The notes beneath the pieces are model-generated. The model saw only the letters and a list, made by a program, of their open reading frames with translations. It was not told the origin of the DNA and did no database searches. A DNA stretch of 64,000 nt from Peribolospora baueri (lineage: Eukaryota > Basidiomycota > Peribolosporomycetes > Peribolosporales > Peribolosporaceae), in assembly GCA_029717555.1 (NCBI GenBank), contig JAMDHS010000016.1, positions 238,174-302,173 on the forward strand, in the 5' to 3' direction. Each line of letters opens with the position of its first letter. Position 1 is the stretch's first letter. This document shows positions 12,001 to 23,900 of the stretch, one piece after another. The position numbers and the translations under genes were made by a program.

Positions 12001-15000
12001 GCCTCTCGTCGGGCCTCAAGTTTGTCCTCAGGTCGGTGATGCACAAGGGCAATTTCTGGCGCTTCGGTCACGCCCGATCCGCTTGGCCCCCTGTGCGGAT
12101 GCCCCCCGCCGGCCATAAGGAGGCGACCCAGGTGCAGGTGCGGGCAGAGGCGCAGGCGCAGGCGAAGGAGGGCGCCGTCGCCAGCGGCGATGGTGTGGGG
12201 CAGCGCGACGCCAACTCGAATCGGGCCGGCTCGTCAGGTGGGAGGAGGAGCAAGACGGAGGAGGAGTGCATCGTCGAGGCTGGCATGCAGGATGCGCTGC
12301 CGGACGTGGAGATGCAGGATCATCTGCTCGAGTGCGTCGTTCGTCGTGCTTCTTTTCCCGTTGGGATGATAGCTCGCGTCGCGCCCACCGACCGTCGATT
12401 CTCACTCTCTATCCTCCGTATCCCCCCGGTTCTATTCCGTCCCGTCTCCTCTCCAGCCTCTACTGGACATACGTCCACCCCGTCCTTCCAGTCGTCTACA
12501 AGCCACAATTCGTCCTCGATCTCGTTGCGTCCCGACAGCCTTCCACCTCGTCCTCCAGCTCCTCGGGCAATGAAGAGGCAGTGGACGACGGAGCTTCGAG
12601 GAAATCCAAAGTTTCTAAGCTCCTCCTCTTGGCCATGCTCTCCGTCGCCGCACGATACTCTGACCGCGTCCGAAAAGCGCCCAAAGAGTATGATGGCGAG
12701 TTTTGGGACGCTGGAGATGAGTACATGGATAAGGCCAAAGCGTAAGTAGGGGTTTGAGTTGGCTTTGCTCGCCTGCGCCACCCACTCGCCTCCGTTCTCA
12801 TCTGTCGTCTCGCTTCACGGCTGCTCATCCGTCGTCTCACTTCACGGCTCATCCGTCGTCTTCCTCTCCAACAGCATTATCAACCGCGACTACGAGACGG
12901 CGCGCTTGGCGACCGTCCAGACGCTCCTCCTCCTCTCCTACCGCGAGGTGGGCGTGGGTGCCATGTCCTCCAGTTGGACCCAAATTGGCATGGCGATCCG
13001 CATGGCCCAGGACCTCGGCTTGCACCGCGATGTAGACAGCTGGGCCGGCGCGAGCACATACTTTTCCCACGCCGACAAGCAGGCCCGCAAGAGGGTCTGG
13101 AGCGCTTGTTTGATTCTCGACAAGTGAGCCCACGCCTTCCGTCGTCCTTCTTGAAGGGGCACTCTTTCTTCCCGTCCTTGAGATGTTTTGCCGTAGCACC
13201 TGCTGACGACCGTGTCGACTCGGTGGGCGTCGCTCAGGTACGTCACCATGTATCTCGGTCGGCCGATGGGCATCACCGAGCAAGGCTGTGAGTTTGGCAT
13301 GCTTGCTGTTCCTTTTAGATGCGGTGACACCTTTGGGCCCTGCTTGTTGACCTACAACATCTTTGTTTCGCGTCCATTCAACGTACACAGGGGATACCGG
13401 GCTGGCTAACGAGGATGAGGTGAGGCCTTCCTCTGCCGTTCATCCTTACATGATTTTCCCGCTGGGTATCCCACGTTCTCATCCTAATCGCCTTGCTCCG
13501 TATGTCTCTCTTCGTGTACAGACCGACGAGACGGAACTCTGGCGGCCGTTGCGACCTTCGGGGCTGGAATGGGGCATGCCTCCCGTCACGGCGGAAGATG
13601 TTCCAGAGCAGATGCTCCGCCCTTACAAGCCAAGTGGTCAGACGAACGCCATTTCGTGCTTCAATCGATTGGCGACCTTGTGTGCGTAATTATTTTCCCT
13701 CCTCCAGCCAGATCCCTCAAGAGTTCGTCGCTCACGCGGCATACTTGCGTCTTCCTCGCAGCTGCCATCCTGGCTCAGGTTCAAGCGAAGCTCTACTGCA
13801 TCCGCAACAAGAAGCCACAAGCCCTTTCGGCACTGGACCACGCCCTGGCGGAGTGGTATCTCAGCCTGCCAAGAGACTTACAGTACAACCCGTCGGCGGA
13901 ACATGTCCCGAATCCCCACGTGCTCTTGCTTCAGATGGCCTTCTACTGCTCCCTCATCCTCCTACACCGGCCTTTCATTCCTGGTCCTGACGCTCAGCTT
14001 CAAGCGGCCGGCGCACCGAGCCGGACGACCAGTTATCCGTCGCACAACATCTGTACCACCGGTGAGTCTTCACCGAAGCTGACTGAAACCGTAGAGGCGC
14101 CCAAGCTTGACTTCTGGCTTGTCTCTCTTCCCGTCGTCCGCTTTTGCGCAGCCGCACATGCGCTCACGAGTATAGCCATGACGTTTCGCAAGACGTATTC
14201 GTTCAGGCAGGCGCCTCCGTTCCTGAGCTACTACATTCGTAGTGAGTTCCATGTCCGATTCGAATCGACCCGTCGCGAAGCGGGAGCACGAGGCGTGTCT
14301 CATGGCGGACGCTGACTGGTACACGCGCTGCGTCGCCCTCGCTCTTCTTTGAAAGCTGCCGCCATTCACTTTTCATATGACGTCCACGCAGACCCCGAGT
14401 GGGCCGGTCCTGCCAAGCGCGGCTTTGTTCAATGCATGTCGGCGTTGAAGGAGCTGGGAGTCATCTGGCCAAGGTAAGGGCGATCATCGTTCCTGTCGCT
14501 CCCATTTTAATCGTGAATCATGCCCGCTCATCTCTCGTTGCTCCTCATCAGCGCTGGACGAGCGTGGGACCTTTTGGACGGCGTCGTGGACGTGTCTGAG
14601 GTGGTTGGCATGGATATCGATCGTCCGCTCGGCCCTATCTATAATGATGCGCCCATTGCGATTGCCCGGGGCACCAAGCGAGGCCCGGAAGACGGTCCCA
14701 TCGCCGCTCAGGTCGATGCAAGGATGGGTCGACCTCCGTTCTCGCCGAATGCGACGGCTCAGGATCACCATCAGCACCATCACCACCAGTCTCTCTCTCT
14801 CGAACGGACCCGAAGCGTCACGACTATTCACTCCTTCTCTGCGGCCAGGCGTCGCCGCCACACGACCGCCAGTCAGGAGCCGAGTGGCGCGGTCTTTTCG
14901 CCATCGACTGCCACTCCGAACGCTGATGTAGCGGGCGGATGGCCGATCGCCCATTCAACTCCTGCCTCGCTTGCGTCGGACAGCTCTGTCATGGCTTATT

Positions 15001-15467
15001 CTGTCGCATGCTCTCCACCCACGATGACCGGATCCGTCTTTTCGAACGCTCCCGGTATAGGGCCCAACCCGCCGTTCACCAATCACCTCTTCTTCGACGG
15101 GCCCTCGAGCACCACCGCCTCCTTCGGGTTCTCCCAACGCGCCTTCTCCGCTCAAAACTCCTTTTCCCAGCTCATCGACATGTTCCTCTCCGCTCAATCC
15201 AACGGCGTCGACGGACAGGCTCGCGATATCACCTTTCACGATGCCGCCTTCGACGCCGCCATGTCTCCGCTGTCGGCCATGACGTTTGCCAATTTCGGCG
15301 ACCAGCCGCTCGATGACGCCGCCGATGCTGCTGCTGCTGCTGCTGCTGCTGCTCCTCCTCCTCCTCCTCCTCCTCCTCAGGGAGCCTTCAAAAGCAACAG
15401 CAACAACAATTTGACCTCACCGAGTGCGCGATCTGACGTGACGAGAGGTGCATTGGACTCTCTTTAG
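9051..15467 (+). CDS. Zn2Cys6 binuclear-cluster transcription factor with fungal_trans domain
   Basis: Fourteen exons (first 9051-9701, then 9817-9935, 10054-10067, 10142-11736, 11943-12331, 12457-12741, 12875-13123, 13238-13287, 13391-13419, 13522-13681, 13762-14061, 14152-14241, 14392-14473, 14552-15467) give 1642 residues in one frame. Seen: a Ser/Pro-rich N-terminus; a K/E-rich basic stretch; a zinc cluster ACDGCRRAKCKCELPPG with CTNCEAMGVQC (C-x2-C-x6-C-x11-C-x2-C-x6-C, residues about 216-250) whose first two cysteines are split by an intron; a linker and short coiled coil GYIEAIESRLHRMEGLI; GQLSLDEHGEVRYHGLSSG; and a regulatory core from YWTYVHPVLPVVY to about residue 1250. Known: this is the layout of fungal_trans regulators, and the LSLDE.GEVRYHG block resembles xylanolytic activator-like factors. 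The regulated genes cannot be told from sequence. The C-terminus is Ser/His-rich and ends with Ala and Pro runs. Confidence 0.9.
9582..9659 (+). repeat. Perfect 39-bp coding tandem duplication in the Zn2Cys6 regulator
   Basis: Two identical 39-nt units (9582-9620 and 9621-9659), each encoding REEQEEDEKEKEK, lie just before the zinc cluster. The in-frame perfect copy suggests recent slippage or duplication. Confidence 0.92.
15327..15378 (+). repeat. Trinucleotide repeats coding poly-Ala then poly-Pro
   Basis: An uninterrupted (GCT)n run is followed directly by a (CCT)n run near the 3' end of the regulator. They encode consecutive Ala and Pro homopolymers and are probably length-variable. Confidence 0.9.
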
Positions 15468-15879
15468 ATGGCCGCCTTCTTCGTTGAATCCGCGTTTGTG
15501 AGACTGATCATATTCCTCCTCCATTCCTTCGCACGCACTCAGACATGCCCGATGCCATGTTCGGCCCCGTCGGAGATTTTGGCATCTGACTTTGCCATCC
15601 GATTCGTCCTTGTCGGTGCTTTTTTCTTTTGCTCTCCCTGGTCTGTCACGCCTAGCTTCCACCACTCGCTGCTTCCGCCCTCGGACTTTTTTTTCCCCCG
15701 AGATCCTCTTCGCGGTTTCTTTCTCCGCTTTAGCTTGGCCTTGGTTCGTCGTTTCGGGGTATCGCAAAATTAAGCATCGTGTACTACTATCATGCTCCGT
15801 TTCGTCTAGCGCGTCCTGATTCGACTCCACCTGAAAACGCAACGTATGTAATAACCGCGAGGAATGTGACGCGGGGAAC
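15468..15879. other. Intergenic region between convergent regulator and PXA-PX gene
   Basis: About 410 nt of pyrimidine-rich sequence on the + strand between two convergent stops. No gene or repeat is recognised. Confidence 0.5.
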
Positions 15880-18800
15880 TTAGGCCATCTGAATGAGCTC
15901 GAGAGCGAGGATGAGTGCCAGGTCGCAAGTCATCTCCGGATTTTGGAGCGTGTCGTGCACGCTCGAAAGGGCCTCCAACGTGGCTTGCTTGCCTCCCGGT
16001 CCGAGTACGAAAGTCTGCGCCGGTGCGTACGACAGCAGCACTTCTCGAGCCCGCTTCTTTGTTTCAGCCTTCTGCTCAGGTGTGCGCGTCGGGGGCATGG
16101 CCGTGGACCATGTTCCGTCCGGCCAGGCGTAGTCCTTGAGGTCCGTGAGCCATCCGGCGATGTTGGATTGGTTGAGCGAGCGCGAGGTCGAGGTAAGCGT
16201 CGCAACAATGGTAGCTTGGTATTGCGTTCGGATGATCTGCTCGAGCACTACGTTCGGCGGCCCCAAAGAGGCGGGAGGACAACAAGATTCAGTTAGTGGC
16301 AAGAGTTACCCGTCGGGAGAGTGGACGGATCACGCCGAGCGCCAGTCGGTCAGCACTCACCTCTCATCATTCCCTTCCGCAAAGTCCACTGCCCCGTGGT
16401 GAGATTGAAAGCCTCGTACGCAACTGCAAACACCGAGGAGAGCAGCCTGTCCACGTCTTCCTTTGTCAGCTCTTCTTCGACCGGAGCTTGCTTCGAAGGA
16501 GGCAAAGACCCAGTGGCGGACGTCGTTGTCGACCTTCGGGGCTCTTCTAACGGTGGCTTCTCCTCTCTCGCGCTGTCGCTCGGAGTGAAAGACGGCAACG
16601 GTCCGACGATGCGGGCGAACTCGTCCGTAGGTGAAGACGGCACGGAGGGCGAAGTGGAGCGCGACAGGGGCGCCACGCGCGGCTCTTGATCCTTGAGTTG
16701 GACATTAGGAGGTGGGGGTGCCTGCGCGAAGACTTCTGCAGCAGGCTGAAGCGGAGAGTAGAATCCCTGCTGATGGTCTGCAGAGGCACCAACGGCCGAC
16801 GAAGCTCCGCTCGCAGCGGTGGAGGGAGGAACGATAGAGACGGCGTTTCCGGTCTTGTTGAATATGCTCGCCGTCTTTCCCATGTTTTTCATAAACATCC
16901 TGCCCGTCTGACTAAGATCGAAGCTGCTCGCGCTCCGAGTGCCGAATGGACTCTTGCCGAAGAGCGGTCGCTTAGGCACCGTCGCGCCAGCGCCAGCGGC
17001 GATTTGCTGTATTCCCGCCACCGGACTCGTCTCCGGCTGTCCGGGCGCGGGGCTGGTCGTGCGCGATGGAGGGGCCGTCCCGGGACTGGCGGCAGTGCGT
17101 TCCTTGTCGAGAAAATCCCGTAATGGGGCGCTCTGCGCGGTTTGGCGATCGAGCAGGAGCGAGCGAAGGTATACCTCAAGCTCTCGCATGAGCTTTTCGC
17201 TCGTCTTGAGCTTGGCCGACGGCAGCTTTGGGGGAGGCATCGCCATTTCACCCGCACAGGCCGCTTGAGACGCCAGGCCCGTGGCGAGCTGCTCCAAGTC
17301 AGCCCATCGGCGGAACAGCATGAAGCCGGACGCCGAACTCGGCCCGGGTGCCTCGCCGTTAGCGGTCAGAGTGACGCCTTCGATGGCAATCATGAGCTCC
17401 AGGATCTTGGGCGACACCAGTGCGGCGGGGTCTGAAGCGATGGAAACGTCGGTGACGGTGACGCTGACGTCGGAAGGAGAGACGAACAGCGCGGAGGTCG
17501 GCTGTACGTCGAGGATCAAGCTTCGCTTCGAGCTGGAGCGGGACATGTGGTTCACGTCTGTTGATGCTCCTCGGGAGTGCATCGACAGACGGGAAGCCGG
17601 CCGACTTGGGACGGCAGAAATGGGAGAGGTGGGTCGGGACGGTATGGAGAAAGGACCAGGGCTCGTAGTCGATTTTCGGTCAGGAACGCTGCTGGAAGAT
17701 GTCATGTCGCGCCTGCCCAGAGGACTCATATACGTCATGGTGGGGCTAGCGCGTGGCTGCTCCGTCTGGATGCTGGATGGCAAGGGAGAGACGAGAGTAT
17801 AGCTAGTGACGAAGGCATCGTAGAGATTATTTAACCGGCGGCGAATCTCGAGTCTTAGAGGCTGGATCACCTCCAAGCTTGGAGTCTAGAGGTAAGCACA
17901 TGAAGCAAAGCAAGGCGGTCAGATGACCCATTTTTGCGAACGACACCGGTGAGAGCGCGAACGGCAAACAAGCTCACCTCATAAACCTTCATCAAAGCCT
18001 CTCGCAGAACCTCGTCCATCCTTTGCTGATCCTCGCCGGCCTCAGTCGGCAGCTCGCCGTCCACGTCCCTTCCAAGCACATCGACTGCACGACTCAAAAT
18101 GCCCACAGCGTCTTGCTGAAAAGTGTCACCATCCGGACTGGTGATCTGGACAATCGTGACGAACGTCTCGAGTTGGGTGTATAGGCGGAGTAGTGCCTCT
18201 CCTTGTCTGTCCGGCATCGCTTTGTGAAAGGAAGGATGGGGAGACGGAGGGCTAGCGGGAGAGCTTGCAAGCGAGTCGAGGAAGCTCTCGAAGGCGTCGT
18301 AGGTATCTTGGTCCTCGCGCGCCATGACAGCGTCGAACGACGGGAAATTCCGTGACGCTTTTATCGAGGAAAGGGACGGGGACGGGGAAAAGGTGCGGAT
18401 AGGAGAAGGGATGACGCGAGGAGGGGGTGAAATGGGGCGCGAAGAGGACGCAAAGCTCGACACGGAGGGCGGTTGGGGAGAAGGCTCTGCGGAGGCAACC
18501 GGAGAAGAGTCCGAGCGTTCCGAGACCGCTGAAGGTTTGGGGTATGTGCTAGTAAGTTTCTCGTCCGATTCTGCCACTTCGGCAACAGGCGGCATGAGGG
18601 AAGCAGGTATAGTCATAGCCGCTGTGCGAGGTTGGGTTGATGATGGACTGACTGTCTCTGGCGGGAGCGTCGTCGATTGAGAGGCGGCGGCTGGCGTCAG
18701 ATGGACAGTGGTGCCGTCGACGCTCCCAGCTTGAGATGTCGGTTTCGAAGACGGCCGCGAACCCCATGGACTGCGCTTCCTCGGCGGTGCCGAGGAAGAA

Positions 18801-20584
18801 GCTCCAAGAGCCGTCGACGAGATCGAGGGCGCTCCAACGGACGCGTTCGACAAAGCACCTTCTAAATCAGAAGACGACAATTTGCTCAGTGCTCCTATCT
18901 CCTGCTCAGACAGTAGATGCTGCGCTGCTGGAGGGGCTGACGGCTTGAGGTTGGATTCGCCTAGGGCTGAACTGGGCGACTGGGATACGGCCGAAGGAGG
19001 GATGATGGGTGGAATGACGGCAGTTGAGGCAGAAAGACTCGACCCCACTGTCCGCGGTGTACCTAGTCTCGAAGACTCATAAACGATATCTTCCTGCTTG
19101 ACTGGCTCCTGCGCGCCCGGCGCGTGTCGCAGTGGTTCGGGGACAGAGTCACCGAGAGGAGGCCGTCTCCCTTCAGCTGTAGCGTTCGGTAGCGGGAACT
19201 CGGGACCTCCTTCGACTCCTTCGTCGAGCTTCTCCACCACCGCCTCGGCCGCATTGGCGACAGCCTTGGCAGTCGCAGCCGCTACATCGACGATAGCGCC
19301 CTGTAAAGATTCCGTGCCAGCCAGAAGCGAATCATCCGCCCTCATGCCTTCATTTTGCACCATAGCCGAACTTGACGCGCTCGAAGGCAGCCCATCGATT
19401 GATGTCCCACCAACAGCTTCCAACCGTTCCTTCTCCTCTTGCACTATCTCCTTCACCTCACCCGCCCACTCAATTATTTTAAGGTTGATGTAATCCGGAT
19501 CTCCGAATCCCTTGATTTGTTCCCACGCCTGCTTGCTAATTAGCTCCGTCAGGAGCTCCATAACGAGGGGGTTGGCGACGTCTTCGGCTTTTAAGGACCG
19601 AGTGAGCAGAGAGCGAATCGAAGCGCGCAAAGTAGCCAATCTTTCCGTGTCAGTGGGAAATGGCGGCGGGGGTGGGAGCGGTGAGTTAGAGGATAGCGAG
19701 GGCGTCAATGCATGTCGTCGACGACGAAGGGCGACGAGTAGGAAATACGTAAAGGTGCTAAGCATTTGGGCGGTCTTTCCGAGAAGAAATAATGAATCCG
19801 AGAAATGAGCAGAGAAGAACCAAACAACACGAAAGGGAGAGAACTCACGACGTCCACGCTGCGGAGTCTGACCGACCGTTCGTAGATACTGTTCGTAAAA
19901 ACGTTCAAACTCCTCCGGACCTGCCGCGGAAATGCTTCTGAGGCGTTTTGAAAAGATAAAGGGTCGTACCTATGCAAGCAAAGCAAACGGAGCTGTGTCA
20001 GACAACGCTCGGCAAATAAAGAAGAATGCGAAGACGGATGCTCACCAGTACAGAACGAAGTCGCGTACAAAGTGGTCCAGCATCTCTCCCAGCGGGATGG
20101 CGAGATCGGCTGGCATGACAAGTTCCAGATGTCTTGTCTGCCCTGTGCCATAGCGTCCGTCCGCTGGGACATCCCCTTCGGCTTTGCCGTCCTCGGACGC
20201 ATCTAGGATCCGCTTCGTGAAGGAAGTCAGCAATGGCGGGGGGTCCACCGTCTCTTCCTGCTGAACCAAGATGACAGCGTTAGCGCCGAAGTCATACAAC
20301 CACGGCAGCAGAGGTCTGTGGTCAGTCGAGCCCACCTTTCGAGGATTGGACAGGTCGAGAAAGACGTGGGCGTATGGTGAAGTGACGAGGAGACTGCGCA
20401 TCGACGAGGAACGAAGGAAAGCAGGCGTCCGTCCAGTCAGTGTTCTTTCAGTAACGTCTCAAGATGGCTCCGGATGCGCTCACCCAGCAGCAACAACGAC
20501 AAGAACAGTCCCTCCGAAGCCGATCCTCCAAAAACCCATGAGCAGCAGGCCAAGCAAAGTAAGTCGCATGTAGTGATAAGTCAT
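15880..20584 (-). CDS. PXA-PX-nexin-C membrane protein (Mdm1/SNX13-type tether)
   Basis: Six exons (20584-20484, 20393-20046, 19969-19849, 19774-17978, 17885-16361, 16247-15880) give 1419 residues. Seen: an N-terminal hydrophobic pair (MTYHYMRLTLLGLLLMGF, then GGTVLVVVAAG); a PXA segment with MLDHFVRDFVLYWYDPLS and RRSLNVFTNSIYERSVR (about residues 115-330); a long Ser/Pro-rich disordered middle; a PX-like region (about 945-1060) with FRRWADLEQLATGL, PPPKLPS and SEKLMRELEVYLRSLL; and a nexin-C domain (about 1290-1419) with DRLLSSVFAVAYEAFNLT and IRTQYQATIVATL. I see no clear RGS domain. Known: proteins of this layout bridge ER and vacuole or lipid droplets, or act in endosomal sorting. The fourth exon needs an AAG acceptor; the last intron carries a clear CTAAC branch site. 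It is divergent from VPS3 by 354 nt. Confidence 0.87.
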
Positions 20585-20938
20585 GGTGGTTCGTCACGAC
20601 GGCTCTTCTCCGCTGCTCCCCGGCAGCGTGCAAACATGAATTTGCGTCGTCAAAGCGGCAAAACGTAAAGAGGCGACAGAGAAGAGCAGAAGGGCGCGAG
20701 AGATCAAGAGGAGGGGGAAAGAAGGGTAGAAGCGTCAAGTTGAAACAAGCCCATGGACGCCTTCGCTCCGTTCGGCTCACCACGTCCGATGTTGTCACGT
20801 GCTCGACATACTGAGTTGGGCGGAGATGGACGGCTTCAGCGGAATCGGCGATCGGCGCAACCGAACGACCGGCTCGATGATGGAGATTCAGACGTCGAGG
20901 TCAACTGACACCAGCTCGCTTTCCCTTCACCCTCCTTG
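20585..20938. promoter_or_regulatory. Divergent promoter region, PXA-PX gene and VPS3
   Basis: A 354-nt interval between divergent starts of two endolysosomal genes. A short upstream open frame (ATG near 20634 on the - strand) precedes the PXA-PX start. No factor-binding site is claimed. Confidence 0.4.
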
Positions 20939-23900
20939 ATGATGAGCGCCGCGGTGCCCCGCGGCAGCGGCGAAACGGCAAGCGTGCAGGCGATGGAGGA
21001 GGTACCTATTGATCTGCCGCCGTTTGACCTGCGGCCTCTGCTGTACCCTGTCTTCCCGGACTTGCCTTACCCCGGCCAGGGGCCGAGCAAGGCGGTAAGA
21101 TGTGTCGAAGGTTATGGTGAGTATCCCGAAAGAGTGGGGCCTGAGAAGTGAAGGGTGGAACTATGACTTATAATGTCCCTGCTCATTACTGCTGCGCTAT
21201 TAGAGGACAATCTGTATATCGGCTCGTCAGATGGCATCATCTGCTGGTACAGGCTCAGAGGCGAGGGCAGCTCTACTGAGGTGGATTATCATGGCTTTGC
21301 CGCACATTTCGCTAGCGCAGGCTCATCTCACCCTTCGTATGTCTTTCCTGCGTTTTACATATCAGTCTGACCAGTACGAGCTCATTGAGCAGCGCACATT
21401 TGTGTCTGGCAAGGCCATCGAGCGCATTCTGCTCATGCCAGCCATCAACAAGGCGGCCGTCCTTACAGGTAGGTTTAGAAATGGAGTACGAAGCGAATAT
21501 AACAGAGGCGCCATCTACTTACTTGCCCACGCTCGCGCTATCAATTCATCCTTTTTGCATTGTTCATCTCAATGCTTCAGATCACACGCTTTCGTTCTAC
21601 GCCCTTCCAGACCTGGCGCCCATATCGGCCCAGGTCATACCTCACCTTAAAGGAATAATGACCGCCACTCTGGATGACGCAGAAATAGCGGGGGGAGGGA
21701 CTGATACGGCTGGCGCCGTGACCATCGCCGTGGTGAAGCGCAAGGTGGTACAGCTGCTCAAGGTCCGGGAGAGGATGGGACTTGGCAAAGTGAGCTCGAC
21801 GACGCTCGCTGAGTATCCATTACTTCCTCACGTTTATGACGCTGATGACTGTTTTATCTGAACAGGAAATTCCATTCCCAGGTGGAGCTCCCCTTGCCCG
21901 TCTACGAAGACATCACCTTTGCGTCGCTTCGCTCACTAAATACTCCATCATCAACCTGCTCACCGGTGAAATCATCCCGCTTCTTCCCATCACACAAACC
22001 GACAACGCCCCTTCCGCTAGTGTTCGGCCCTCCATCGCCTGTATCGGCGAGGAGGAGTTTCTCGTCACCAGTCATACAGCCGATATGACCCTTGGGGTGT
22101 TTGTCAAACCCAATGGCGAGCCTACCCCCAAGCTGATCGAATGGCCTAGCCATCCGAGGAGCGTTGGTGTGTTCTTTTTCTGCTTCTTTCCTCCGCTGTC
22201 TTGTCCTGTTTTTTGTGTGGACGCTGATTGATTTCGAAATGAAAACTTCCGGTACGGACGGGATCCAGCCTACGACCCGCCTTATCTGACGGCCCTCCTC
22301 CGCAACGATACCATCGAGTTTCACGACCTGTCGGACGCGAAGGAAGCCAAATTGGCACAGACGATCCACTTGCCCGACCTTCTCGAGCCTCGGGCTCTGT
22401 CCACCCCCCTCCGTGGAGCTCTGCAGATTATGGATGAACACGGCGTCGGCGGCATGGAACAGATGCGCGTCAGAGTTCTTTCTTCGAAAGGCATAAAGGG
22501 AGAAGCGAGCCGAGGTCGGAAAGAAGGGGAGCCGATCGGCTCAGACGATGACGACGTCAAGAGCTACTTCTCCACGCCCTCACCCTCCCCTTCCCCACCT
22601 CCGCCCACAGACCGGTCGGGTGCGCCCTCCCGACTGATCCAGACGAGGGTTCTCCTTGTGGGCAAGAACGCAGTACAATGCCTCGTCGCAAGCAGCCTAC
22701 TTGCAAAGGTCGAGGGTGAGGTGCGGAGACGACGGTGGGAAGTGGTAGATAGGATGCTTAAAAAGGGCTGGGCAGATTTCGAGAGAGCTGGGAAAGAGAG
22801 ATTGGATGCAGAGGACCAAGTGAGCCTGTCCCTCGACCTTGGAACGGACGAACTCCCGTGAACCGTGACACAGGGACCTCTCACACGTCGTACCCTCTTT
22901 CCTCGTCAGCGCGAGCCCCTCCTCTACCTCACCGGCCTTCTCGCCGTTCACCACTTACGAAACCTCCGCTTCATCGAGGCCGGCCCTCTACTCCTCCGAG
23001 CTCGCACGGATCCTCGGCTTCTCTTGCGTATGTTCCCCAACGTGAGGGGGAGGATGATCGGCCGCGCTGAAAAGACGGCCATTTGTAAGGGGACCGAGGA
23101 GGGGTGGGAAGCTGTCAACCACGATGTGGACGAGATGAGTGAGTTCAAATGGTGGTGCACTCAGTTCGGTCGGAGCTTCTTTTCTCCTTGCCTTTCGTCA
23201 TTGCTTTCGTTATCACTTCTTTATGACATCGTTCCCATATCCCCGCCTCTCGAGCGCCTGCCACTCTATTCGTTCTGTCGTCTTGGTCGTTACTTCGTTG
23301 TCTTCTCGCACACCCATATTCACTTTTTTCTCACTAACTTATTTGCGGCGGGGCGCACCATCGCCGTCAAAACTGGACACGACGTAACGCCCAATTCTGA
23401 CACGCAGTCTTGGCCAATCTAGTCCTCAACTACGCACCCCATATCCAACCCGACGTGGAAAGCGCACCTGCGACGGTTGAACTGAGGACTCGGCTCAACC
23501 AGCGAGCGATGGAAATGCTGACTGCGTTTTTGGAGGGGTGGCGGGCGGAGAGAGGCTGGGAGTGGGGAACCCAGAAAGCGGGGACGCGAACGAGCGGAAA
23601 GGTTCGCGAAAGGGAGGTGGGCATCTTCCGTGTCTGCTCTTACCATCTACCCCTCGCTCATTGATACGGCCTGCTCAAACCTTGTCGTCCCTTCAGCTCG
23701 TTCACACCTCACTCGCCAAGATCTATGCCTCTGCCCCAAATGACGACGTTTCCTCCTCGCGCAAGCTATCCTCGCTGCTTAAATCTGAATCCCGCACCAT
23801 CCTTCTGAACGAGCTCGAGCCCGTCCTTTCCGCCACGTCACGCTACGTGCTGTTGGCAGAGCTACTCTCCGCTTCAACCGACTCATCCTTTCCTCACCAC

